From the NCBI RefSeq assembly GCF_001411555.2, contig NC_049907.1, positions 33,247,866 through 33,311,865 on the forward strand: DNA of 64,000 nt. Direction: 5' to 3'. This document shows, in pieces, positions 50,287-61,600 of the stretch (within the stretch, counting starts at the first letter, position 1; every line of letters starts with the position of its first letter). The translations under genes were made by a program, and so were the position numbers. The stretch is from Juglans regia. Taxonomy: Eukaryota; Streptophyta; Magnoliopsida; Fagales; Juglandaceae. Below the pieces are notes generated by a model, which was given only the letters and a program-made list of their open reading frames with translations, was not told where the DNA came from and did no database searches.

Positions 50287-50906
50287 ATGGGTGTAATCAC
50301 TTATATAGACGACTTAACTTCCCCAATCCCTCCATCCAGATTGTTCAAAGCTAGCCTTGGTCCTTGATTCTCACAACCTCATCCCAAAACTCATGCCACA
50401 AGCTGTCAAGAGCATTGATTTCATTCAAGGAAATGGAGGGCCCGGCAGCATCAGGCAGGTCAATTTCGCTGAAGGTATTAATTATTAAGCAAGCTAGATA
50501 GCAAATATATAATATTACTGATGTATACTTACAATTAAACATTAAACGCTTGAGATGTATTTCATTGGATTAAGGATAAGATGATGATGATGACGACGGT
50601 GATGCAGGTAGCCCTTTCAGCTCCATTAAGAACCGAATTGATGAGGTGAATGAAGAGAGCTACTATTACAAGTACACAGTGATCGAAGGTGATGCGTTGG
50701 AGGAGAAGCTGGAATTCATTGTTCATGAGGTCTAGCTTGAGCCAACACCAGAGGGTGGCAGTAAAAATAAGATGACAACAAACTACCATACCAAGGGTGA
50801 CATAGTGATCACGGAAGAGGAAATCAAGGCTGGCAAGGAAAAGGTCCTGGGCATGTACAAAATTGGGGAAGCCTACCTGCTCCAAAACCCTGATACCTAT
50901 GCTTAA
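50287..50906 (+). pseudogene. PR-10 pseudogene 4 (coding part, cut off from its promoter)
   Basis: Exons 50287-50474 and 50608-50906 with a normal GT-AG intron. Exon 2 is 299 bp as in the intact genes. Exon 1 is 188 bp, 4 more than normal: an extra TAGC-type duplication in FKA (about 50350-50355) shifts the frame and gives a stop 11 bases on. Exon 2 carries an in-frame TAG at 50733-50735 where gene 1 has Lys104. The P-loop codons (GNGGPG) and the C-terminal helix (AYLLQNPDTYA-like) are otherwise preserved, so the gene died recently. The copia dimer in its leader separates it from the TATA box by nearly 12 kb. Confidence 0.9.
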
Positions 50907-51028
50907 CTTGATGGTGTAGTGTATGCCTTTGTACGTTTGTCTTTAATGGCCGGCACGTAGCCAACCGCTTGATAATAAGTCTCTATCACTAGTGTTGTAG
51001 AGGCATGGTGAAATCTGTTCATGTATAG

Positions 51029-54000
51029 TGTAACGCCCGTCTTTGTGTTGGGACTTTTTATAAAATGATTTTAGAAAAAAGGACAGGAGTTACCATTCGA
51101 TTTAAAACATTTTGCTTCCATACCCAGGGTGCAAGACTCTACGTTATAAAATAAAATGTGTTTTGAGAATAAAATAAGTTTACAGCATAAAACATTAATT
51201 CTTTAAATAAAAAGGCCTCTCATACAATTAAAACTTCATGCCTAGACTTCCGTACTCTTTCCCTTGGCCCGTGTCCGTCCTGACGCGTACTACTCATTTG
51301 GTTCCTTGAGGGGGGGAGTGGTATACATAAAAACTAAAATGAGTCGATGACTCGTAAGCACTTCATACAGTTAAAATATACTAACATAGGTTTTCATTCA
51401 TGCATTCATCATGCTATACATATTATACATACATGCACACGTGCATTCTTTGAAAACATCACTGAACGGAATTTTTCTTTAAAAAGGGCTTTATTTTCGT
51501 AAAACGTATCTCCCGTAAGTGCCTTCACTTCTTCAAGAGTGCGATGCATTCATACATTCATTCTTATTATTTTCATTGGCTAGTACACACTGTTACGCTC
51601 CGTGTGTTGGGGTTAGCGATCTTCTTTTGGACCCGGACTCTGCCCGTGGCCACGGGTTGGGAATCCCTTTTCAATCAGGGGGCAACACTGGGTGCATTAC
51701 CAATACTACTTACCCGGCATTACAATCTGCCTATTCATTGGTATCCTTTCCATTCATTCATGTGGCCGTTACGTATTTTCATACAGTAAACATTCATTTC
51801 ATTCAGTCCTTTCTTTTCAGTTCAATCCTTTTCATTTAGCAGTTCTTTCATGGGAAAACATCATTTAAAAGCATGGGCTTAAACATCGTCTTTCATGGCA
51901 TCCATAAGCATCAGTTCATGGCATCCACAAAATATCGGTTCATAGGGACCTTTAAAACAACATACATAAAAGCCTCAACATTTCTTTTTTTAGAAAATAC
52001 ATATAATAGATATAACGTATAATCATCCATTCACATGCATACAATTAATACTTTTGGGTGCATAAAAAGGGGCTGCCAAGGAGGGGCCTTTACATACTTA
52101 TACCTTTGAACACTTAACATGCTTTCGTAAAAACATCGTTTCATAAGGAATTGTAAAGGAAAATCGTTTCGTTTTTATTTTCGTATATTTTAGAAAACTC
52201 TAGAAGAGTATGAACATAATACTTACCTGGGCTCCATGCTACTTTCATATCATGCAGTTCGTTCATGTGCGTGTCGGATGGCAACCTACATGCATACACA
52301 TAACCTTGACGTCATTCTCTATCTAATGGATAAGCAACTTAAACTATAAATAAAGCTATACAGCTATACTTCACTTGAAACACTCTCCTTCTATCCCGTA
52401 CTCTTACATGCCCTTTACTATGCTAAAACCTTCAGGTTTCTCCTTAAGGTCACTATCTCTTCCAAACTCGACATTCTACTTTGAGTGCTCACCCACTAAA
52501 GTGAACCCATGATTCACCTTAGGATTTAGACACTAGGACCTTCGTCTTACTCTTCCTAATAGCCACATTCCGACGTATGATTCCGACCGAAGGAATCAAG
52601 CATCCCAATCCTAGACAATACACCCGTTACTGCCTTAATGCATCTGAGCTCACACTACTCCTCATTCCCATCCATACACGCCACACGGCTCTAAGCCAAC
52701 ACTAAGGCTTAAGCACCGTGTAATCGTGCTTAGGATAGATTACCCATTACATATGGTGAATCTGTCCGACACATGTGTCTCACCAGATTACACATGTACC
52801 TCACCCCTTTATCACTTAAGACCAACATATAACACGTTGATCACATGCCCGTAGGGACAAGCGCCATACTTTGATACCAACCTTCTCTTAACCCGGATAG
52901 TATGACTCTTCACGCTACCCGTCCCTTTTGACAGTTCATCCCAACACTTAATACGACAAGACTCCGTTCACAACTACGCCTTACGTCACGTCATATAGCT
53001 CGAGACTACTCCCAAGCTACACCGTGACCGTGTCACGTCACCCAACATTCTGCTACATCAACTCCTAACTCATCATGAGTACGGTCCTTCACGTACTCCT
53101 GTTACATCGTGACATCTCGTCACGTTCTTGCTACGACATTCCTACACTAGCTCCTCACCCATCACAAGCACAACTGTCCGTAACCATGTCACTTCGTGAT
53201 ATTCCCCAATCATGCTTCTGCTGTACACTCTTATACATGTTCTGCTACTTCACCCATACTCCCAGCCATAAGTCCAACACGGTGACACCTGTCACCTCAG
53301 ACTACAGGCCACGTCTTAAACCTCGAGACACTGTTCCACAGTTCTCGACACTACCCATCACGCTCTATGCCCATCAACCACACAATCATCCATATCTCTA
53401 CAACACGCCACACAGTGTGTCGCTTCACCTCATGGAGTACACTTCACGCGTACTCCCTTCACACACGCTACAACCCATCACCATTACAATATACACGCCA
53501 AATGGTGCCTCACTCTATCACATGGAGTACACTCCACGTGTATTCCCTTCATACACGCTACGCCACACAGAATACACTCAGAGTGTACTCTTCTCATTCC
53601 ACACTACGACAGGAGGGTATATTTTATATATACTCTCCTTATCCCACACAATGTCACGTCACTATTACAACACATAATCCACAAATCACATTACACAGCA
53701 CAGTCCACAACACTTCACATCGCACTTCCTAACTATGCCCAACACTTCACTACACAGCACATCACAATATAGGGAACTCCACAATACAAACAGCATAGTC
53801 CACAACCTAATCAACTAACAAATAACATAATTAACGAGGGATAAAGGGTTATACCCTCGACGGGATAACCCATGTGTTGCTCGCTGGTCGTCACAGTTGA
53901 TGACATCGGAAGGGTCGTACGTGGCAGTTAACCAACGTACAATGGCTGTTTAGGCATTTGGATAGCTAAGTGTGGTCTTGGAAGGGCTCATGGTGGCCTC

Positions 54001-54904
54001 GTGCTAGCGGTGAGGGGCAGAACATGGCATATCTAGCCGTGTACAGTGGCGATTAGCCACGTGCAGTGGTTGTTTTGGCCACTGAAGGTGGCTAGAGGTG
54101 CGGATCTAAAAGGGCCTGAGCATGAAGAGGCTTGGGAAGACCTTGGCAAGGTGGTGGTGGCGTCGGTAAGGTGGTGCGATGGCTCTACGGCGGCGGATCT
54201 AACTTGGTGGTGGAGGAACGGCCCATGAGAGAGTGGGGGAGCTAGGTGGCTCGGCTGGACATGGGGGTGGCTAGGGGAGGTCACCGGTGGGAGGAGAAGC
54301 CTTTGGTGGTGGTGCAGTGGCCGTGGGAGGAGGAGCTCATCCGTGGGTATGGAGAACCTGTGCGTTGGAGGAGCTCCGTGCGATTGAGGAAGGGGCTACC
54401 GACTTTGGGTCAAATGGAGGAGGAAGGGGAAGGTCAGGGGGAGCCCATGGTGGTGCTCGGTGGCCGTGGGTGGCTCCGTACGGGGGTGGAAAGTGCTGCG
54501 CACGGTGAAACCATGCTTGGGTTGATGCGGGAGTGCGACAGGGAAGGTGTCTGCGAGGTGGAGGTAGGGTTCGGTGGTGGGGGCTCAAGGACGTGAGAGG
54601 AGGCCGTTGGTGGTGAAGGTGCAGCCAGGCGGCGCACAATGGCGCCGGGTTGGGCTAAGGAGAGAATCAATGAGAGGGAGAGAGGCGTGCTACATAAGCT
54701 GGGGGAGAGGGAGGAGAGAGAGAGAGAGAGGGAAGAGAAAAGTGAGGGAGAAAGAGAAAGGGTATGGGTTTTAATCCTAATCCCTTTATCTTGGGATCTC
54801 AAAACGATGTATCAGTGGAGGATTAAAACACTGATTTGAAATGCCTAAACATTAACTTATTTAAAAGCACTGCGAGGAATTAAGGTAGAATATTTGTACT
54901 ACCT
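51029..54904 (-). mobile_element. LTR-like repetitive element with a TGTAACGCCC end
   Basis: The left edge is fixed by comparison: the sequence before it (CATGGTGAAATCTGTTCATG) matches the 3' flank of pseudogene 3, and homology stops at TGTAACGCCC. No gag or pol is visible. Parts are skewed: 52940-53800 is C/A/T-rich with imperfect repeats of GGAGTACACT...CGTACTCCC type; 54040-54640 is G-rich on the plus strand; 54700-54780 is GA-rich. Read on the minus strand the latter look like a CT-rich leader following rcT-type AT sequence, so it is probably an LTR with its TGTAACGCCC edge as the distal end. The right limit is uncertain. Confidence 0.5.
53400..53620. repeat. Imperfect internal repeats in the LTR-like element
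   Basis: ATGGAGTACACTTCACGCGT and ATGGAGTACACTCCACGTGT recur about 85-90 bp apart, each followed by CCCTTCA-CACGCTAC-like words, and a third partial copy follows (GAATACACTCAGAGTGTACT). Low-complexity diverged tandem repeat. Confidence 0.5.
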
Positions 54905-56330
54905 GAGTCCTACTACGTAGGTCCATACTTCATTTTATTAATTATTTAAGTTAAATATTTTGAGATAAAGATTTTTATTACTTTTAATTATTTTATTTTA
55001 AGATGAGTACGTTTTATTTTTAAAATATGATTTATTAAAATAAATCAAGGTATTATTTTTAAGATTTCAAAATATTTTCCAATATTCCCTTTAATTTTAT
55101 TTATTTAACAAATGACCCAAATATTCTCTACCATATGATTGTTAGGTGAAAACTACCCTTGATGTGGATAGATCTCCACCATCCAACTCCCAAGCCAATG
55201 TGATAAGCTTTGACTAAATCAACTAATCAATTTTCCTTCCTTTCACGTAAGCTTCCTAAGGAAGCCATTGACTTCACTTTTCCTTCCACCCATCGGTCGA
55301 GGCAACAAAAGAGAAAAGAAAAAAGCAAAATAAAAACTATCCTAAAGCGTTTTGGCTCCTACCCGTTGACCCTCACCCAAGAAAGAAAAAGAAAAAATTT
55401 TCTTCTCCACCAAGCTAAAGTCGATCCTCTCTTCTTCTCCTCCTTTCATCTTCAAGAAACCAAACTGCTCTCATCATGTTCAAGCCTGTGACACCATAGC
55501 AAGGGAAGAGGAAAAATATTTTTCTCTCATCCATTTCAAACCGTATGAGAAAACTCCCTCCATATTCATTTTCGGTTTTGCCTCAAAATCTGGAACCAAA
55601 GCTTGTTTTCATCTTCAGGAGGGTGAAATCTTGAAGGTAATACACTTTTAATTTATTCCCAAGTATGAGTTACATGTGGGTTTCGAATTTCACCATTTTT
55701 CTTACATATGGTGTTTCGGTTTTCGGGTTAAAACAGTTCTATCATTTTGGCTCTTCGTCCACACGGCTATACCACTATTTGGCCCTTTATCTTGTCTCTT
55801 GACTTATTTGTTTTCAATGTGATTTTGGAAACCCACATGTAACTCATACTAGGGAATAAATTAAAAAGTCTATTAACTTCAAGATTTCACCCTCTTGAAG
55901 ATGAAAACAAGGTTTGGTTCCAAGCTTTGAGGCAAAACCGAAAATGAATATAGAGGGAGTGTTCTCATACGATTTGAAGAGGATGAGAGAAATATGTTTT
56001 TCCTCTTCCCTTGCTATGGAGTCACAAGTTTGAAGATGATGAGAGGAATTTGGTTTCTTGAAGACTAGAAGAGAGGAGAAGAAGAGAGGATCGGCTTTTG
56101 CTAGGAGAAGAAGATGAAACATACTCATCTTAGAAGATAAAATATTTTTCCTTAAGAGGATCGGCTTAAGGAAAAATATTTCAAAATCTTAAAAATAATA
56201 CCCTCGATTTATTTTAATAAATCATATTTTAAAAATAAAACATACTCCTCTTAAAATTAAATAATAAAAAGTAATAAAAAACTATACCTCAAAATATTTA
56301 ACTTAAAAAATTAATAAAATGATTTAAGAA
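54905..56330. repeat. Inverted-repeat unit 1 (R arm with internal deletion)
   Basis: It begins GTCCTACTACGTAGG and the AT-rich segment in forward order, then F arm 55150-55690 and R arm from about 55826. The R arm lacks the stretch from the KKKKKF-type purine run to the GGTGGAGATCTATCC box and has a short rearranged piece at 56135-56175. Confidence 0.7.
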
Positions 56331-57838
56331 CCTACGTAGTAGGACTCGAAAAATTACCCTTGAGGTGGATAGATCTCCACCATCCAACTCCCAAGCTTAT
56401 GTGATATGCTTTGACCAAATCAACTAATCTCTTTTCCTTCCTTGGACGTAAGCTTCCTAAGGAAGCAATTGACTTCACTTTTCCTTCCACCAATCGGTCA
56501 AGGCAACAAAACAGAAAAGAAGAACACAAAATAAAAATTATCCTAAGGCATTTTGGCTAGTACCCATCGACCCACACCCAAGAAAGAAAAAGAAAAAGTT
56601 TTCATCTTCTTCTCCAAGCTAAAGCCGATGCTAGCTTCTTCTCCTCTCCTCTCATCTTCAAGAAGCCAAACTCCTCTTATCATCTTCAAGCCTGTGACTC
56701 CATAGCAAGGGAAGAGGAAAAATATTTTTCTCTCATCCTCTTCAAACCATATGAGAATACTTCCTCCATATTCATTTTTTGTTTTGTCTCCAAGTTTGGA
56801 ACCAAAGCTTGTTTTCATCTTCAAGAGGGTGAAAGCTTGAAGTTAATAGACATTTAATTTATTCGCTATTATGAGTAACATTTGGGTTTTGAATTTCACA
56901 AATTTTCTTACCTATGGTGCTTCGGTTTTGGGGTTTAAACAGTTCTATCATTTTGGATCTTCATCCACACTGCTATACCACTATTTGATTCTCTATCTTG
57001 CCTCTTCAAAGGGGCTAAGAGCTCAAGGTAAAAATCATAATTTGACTTATTTGTTTTTAATGGGATTTTGGAAACCCGCATGTAACTCATACTAGGGAAT
57101 AAATTAAAAAGCCTATTACCTTCAAGATTTCACCCTCTTGAAGATGAAAACAAGGTTTGGTTCCAAGATTTGAGGCAAAACCGAAAATGAATATGGAGGG
57201 AGTGTTCTCATACGGTTTGCAGAGGATGAGAGAAATATGTTTTTCCTCTTCCCTTGCTATGGAGTCACAAGCTTGAAGATGATGAGAGGAGTTTGGTTAC
57301 TTGAAGACGAGAAGAGAGGAGAAGAAGAGAGGATCGACTTTTGCTTGGAGAGGAAGATGAAAACTTTTTTTTTTTTTCTTGGGTGAGGGTCGACGGGTAG
57401 GAGTCAAAATGCCTTAGGATAGTTTTTATTTTGTTTTCTTCTTTTTTCTTTTGTTGCCTTGATCGATGGGTGGAAGGAAAAGTGAAGTCAAAGGCTTCCT
57501 TAGGAAGCTAACGTCCAAGGAAGGAAAATGGATTAGTTGATTTGGTCAAAACTTATCACATAAGTTTCGAAATTGCATGGTGGAGATCTATCCACCTCAA
57601 CGGTAGCTTTCACCAACCAATCCAATAGTAGAGAATAATTGGGTACTTTCTTAAATAAATAAAATTAAAGGACTTAAGGGAAAATATTTCAAAATCTTAA
57701 AAATAATACCCTTGATTTATTTTAATAAATCATATTTTAAAAATAAAAAATACTCATCTTAAAATTAAATAATTAAAAGTAATAAAAAACTTTACCTCAA
57801 AATATTTAACTTAAAAAATTAATAAAACGATGTAAGAA
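56331..57838. repeat. Inverted-repeat unit 2
   Basis: F arm from 56331 to about 56890 and R arm from about 57068 to 57600, then the AT-rich segment. F contains AAGCCGATGCTAGCTTCTTC, R contains TTTGCAGAGGATGAG; both marks are shared with unit 3. Confidence 0.8.
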
Positions 57839-59348
57839 CCCACGTAGTAGGACTCGAAAAATTACTCTTGAGGTGGATAGATCTCTACCATCCAACTCCC
57901 AAGCTTATGTGATATGCTTTGACCAAATCAACTAATCTCTTTTCCTTCCTTGGACGTAAGCTTCCTAAGGAAGCAATTGATTTCACTTTTCCTTCCACCT
58001 ATCGGTCAAGGCAACAAAACTGAAAAGAAGAAAACAAAATAAAAATTATCCTAAGTCATTTTGGCTAGTACGCGTCGACCCGCACCCAAGAAAGAAAAAG
58101 AAAAAGTTTTCATCTTCTTCTCCAAGCTAAAGCCGATGCTAGCTTCTTCTCCTCTCCTCTCATCTTCAAGAAGCCAAACTCATCTTATCATCTTCAAGCC
58201 TGTGACTCCATAGCAAGGGAAGAGGAAAAATATTTTTCTCTCATCCTCTTCAATCCATATGAGAATACTTCCTCCATATTCATTTTTTGTTTTGTCTCCA
58301 AGTTTGGAACCAAAGCTTGTTTTCATCTTCAAGAGGGTGAAAGCTTGAAGGTAATACACATTTAATTTATTCGCTATTATGAGTAACATTTGGGTTTTGA
58401 ATTTCACAAATTTTCTTACCTACGGTGCTTCGGTTTTGGGGTTGAAACAGCTCTATCATTTTGGCTCTTCATCCACACTGCTATACCACTATTTGATTCT
58501 CTATCTTGCCTCTTCAAAGGGGCTAAGCGCTCAAGGTAAAAATCATAATTTGACTTATTTGTTTTTAATGTGATTTTGGAAACCCACATGTAACTCATAC
58601 TAGGGAATAAATTAAAAAGTCTCTTACCTTCAAGATTTCACCCTCTTGAAGATGAAAACAAGGTTTGGTTCCAATATTTGAGGCAAAACCGAAAATGAAT
58701 ATGGAGGGAGTGTTCTCATACGGTTTGCAGAGGATGAGAGAAATATGTTTTTCCTCTTCCCTTGCTATGGAGTCACAAGCTTGAAGATGATGAGAGGAGT
58801 TTGGTTTCTTGAAGACGAGAAGAGAGGAGAAGAAGAGAGGATCGGCTTTTGCTTGGAGAAGAAGATGAAAACTTTTTTTTTTTTTTTCTTGGGTGAGGGT
58901 CTACGGGTAGGTGCCAAAATGCCTTAGGATAGTTTTTATTTTGTTTTCTTCTTTTTTCTTTTGTTGCCTTGATCGATGGGTGGAAGGAAAAGTGAAGTCA
59001 AAGGCTTCCTTAGGAAGCTAACGTCCAAGGAAGGAAAATGGATTAGTTGATTTGGTCAAAACTTATCACATAAGCTTCGAAATTGCATGGTGGAGATCTA
59101 TCCACCTCAACGGTAGCTTTCACCAACCAATCCAATGGTAGAGAATAATTGGGTACTTTCTTAAATAAATAAAATTAAAGGGCTTAAGGGAAAATATTTC
59201 AAAATCTTAAAAATAATACCCTTGATTTATTTTAATAAATCATATTTTAAAAATAAAAAATACTCATCTTAAAATTAAATAATTAAAAGTAATAAAAAAC
59301 TTTACCTCAAAATATTTAACTTGAAAAATTAATAAAACGATGTAAGAA
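57839..59348. repeat. Inverted-repeat unit 3
   Basis: F arm to about 58400, R arm from about 58579. F3 resembles F2 and R3 resembles R2 more closely than F3 resembles R3, so units 2 and 3 arose by duplication of a whole unit. Confidence 0.8.
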
Positions 59349-60841
59349 CCGACGTAGTAGGACTCGAAAAATTACTCTTGACGTGGATAGATCTCCACCA
59401 TCCAACTCCCAAGCTTATGTGATATGCTTTGACCAAATCAACTAATCTATTTTCCTTCCTTGGACGTAAGCTTCCTAAGGAAGCCATTGACTTCACTTTT
59501 CCTTCCACCCATCGGTCAAGGCAACAAAACAGAAAAGAAGAAAACAAAATAAAATATCCTAAGGCATTTTGGCTACTACCCGTCGACTCTCACCCAAGAA
59601 AGAAAAATAAAAAGTTTTCATCTTTTTCTCCAAGCTACAGCCGATCCACTCTTCTTCTCCTCTCTTCTCATCTTCAAGAAACGAAAGTCTTCTCATCATC
59701 TTCAAGCTTGTGACTCCATAGCAAGGGAAGAGGAAAAATATTTTTCTCTCATCCTCTTCACACCGTATGAGAATACTCCCTCCATATTCATTTTCGGTTT
59801 TGCCTCAAAGCTTGGATCCAAAACTTGTTTTCATCTTCAAGAGGGTGAAATCTTGAAGGTAATAGATTTTTAATTTATTCCCTGGTATGAGTTACAAGTG
59901 GGTTTCAAATTTCACCATTTTTCTTACATATGGTGTTTCAGTTTTGTGGTTAAAACAGTTCTATCATTTTGGTTCTTCATCCACACGGCTATTCCACTAT
60001 TTAGTCCTCTATCTTGCCTCTTGGATGGGGCTAAGAGCTAAAGGTAAAAATCCTAATTTGACTTATTTTTTTTTAATGTGATTTTGGAAACCCACATGTA
60101 ACTCATACTAGGGAATAAATTAAAAGTCTATTAGCTTCAAGATTTCAGCCTCTTGAAGAGGAAAGCAAGTTTGGGTTCCAGGCTCTGAGTGAAAACTGAA
60201 AATGAATATGGAGGGAGTGTTCTCATATGGTTTGAAGTGGATGATAGATAAATATTTTTCCTCTCCCTTGCTTTGGAGTCACAAGCTTGAAGATGATGAG
60301 AGGAGTTTGGTTTCTTGAAGATGAGAAGAAAGGATCGGCTTTTGCTTGGAGAAGAAGATGAAAACTTTTTCTTTTTCTTTCATGGGTGAGGGTGAACGGG
60401 TAGGAGCCAAAATGCCTTAGAATAGTTTTTATTTTGTTTTCTTCTTTTATGTTTTGTTGCGTTGATCGATGAGTGGAAGGAAAAGTGAAGTCAATGGCTT
60501 CCTTAGGAAACTTACGTCCAAGGAAGGAAAAGTGATTCGTTGATTTGGTCAAAACTTATCACATAAGTTTGGGAGTTGGATGGTGGAGATCTATCCACCT
60601 TAAGGGTAATTTTTACATACCAATCCAATGGTAGAGAATAATTGGGCAAGTTCTTAAATAAATAAAATTAAAAGGCTTAACGGAAAATATTTCAAAATCT
60701 TAAAAATAATACACTTGATTTATTTTAATAAATCATATTTTAAAAATCAAGCATACTCATCTTAAAATAAAATAATTAAAAATAATAAAAATCTTTATGT
60801 CAAAATATTTAAGTTATAGAATTAATAAAATGACGTAAGAA
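59349..60841. repeat. Inverted-repeat unit 4
   Basis: F arm to about 59905, R arm from about 60086. More diverged from units 2 and 3; lacks the GATGCTAGC and TTTGCAGAGG marks. Confidence 0.8.
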
Positions 60842-61600
60842 TCTACGTAGTAGGACTCAAACAATTACCCTTGAGGTGGATAGATCTCCACCATCCAACT
60901 CCCAAGCTTATGTAATATGCTTTAACGAAATCAACTAATCCCTTTTCCTTCCTTGGACATAAGCTTCCTATGGAAGTCATTGACTTCACTTTTCCTTCCA
61001 CCCATCGGTCAAGACAACAAAAGAGAAAAGAAGAAAACAAAATAAAAACTTCCTAAGGCATTTTGACTCTTACCAGTCGACTCTCACCCAAGAAAGAAAA
61101 AGAGAAAGTTTTATTCTTCTTCTCCAAGCTAAAGCCGATCCTCTCTTGTTCTCCTCTCTTCTCATCTTCAACAAACCAAACTCCTTTCATCATCTTCAAA
61201 CTTGTGACTCCATAGCAAGGGAAGAGGAAAAACATTTTTCTCTCATCCTCTTCAAACCATATGAGAACACTCCCTCCATATTCATTTTCGGTTTTGCCTG
61301 AAAGCTTGGAACCAAAGCTTGTTGTCATCTTCAAGATGGTGAAATCTTGAAGGTAATAGATTTTTAATTTATTCCCTAGTATGAGTTACACGTGGGTTTC
61401 GAATTTCACCATTTTTCTTACCTATGGTTTTTCGGTTTTGGGGTTAAAACAGTTCTATCATTTTGGCTCTTCGTCCACACGGCTATACCACTATTTGGTC
61501 CTCTATCTTGCCTCTTGAAAGGGGCTAAGAGCTCAAGGTAAAGATCCTACTTTGACTTATTTATTTTAATTTGATTTTGGAAACTCACTAAGTTGTTTTA
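60842..61600. repeat. Forward arm 5, running into unique-looking LTR sequence
   Basis: F arm starting TCTACGTAGTAGGACTC. After the loop region it does not turn back but continues as GGAAACTCACTAAGTTG into 61.6 kb, so it may be the original, unduplicated context of the arm. Confidence 0.75.

Larger units (their letters stand above)
54905..61600. repeat. Array of about 1.5-kb inverted-repeat units
   Basis: Four consecutive head-to-tail units each consist of a forward arm (F), a loop of about 140-180 bp, the reverse complement of the arm (R) and an AT-rich segment; a fifth F arm follows. The junction CTACGTAGTAGGACTC or a one-base variant starts units at 56331, 57839, 59349 and 60842, giving periods of 1508, 1510 and 1493 bp. 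Short frames within it carry no conserved protein. It looks derived from LTR sequence. If transcribed across, each unit could fold into a hairpin with arms of about 500 bp. Confidence 0.85.

Noticed and set aside
53075..53677. 200-codon frame in the LTR-like region
   Set aside because: Low stop density is explained by C/A-rich imperfect repeats; the composition is H/T/Y/S-biased and no family is recognisable.
54033..54839. Several overlapping frames on both strands in G-rich sequence
   Set aside because: Open frames on both strands over GGT/GGA-rich repeats are a composition effect; no motif is present.
55210..61334. Recurring frames of about 93 codons in the inverted-repeat arms
   Set aside because: Several start at TTG or other non-ATG codons, occur on both strands of the same repeat and are broken in most arms, so they are not conserved as coding.
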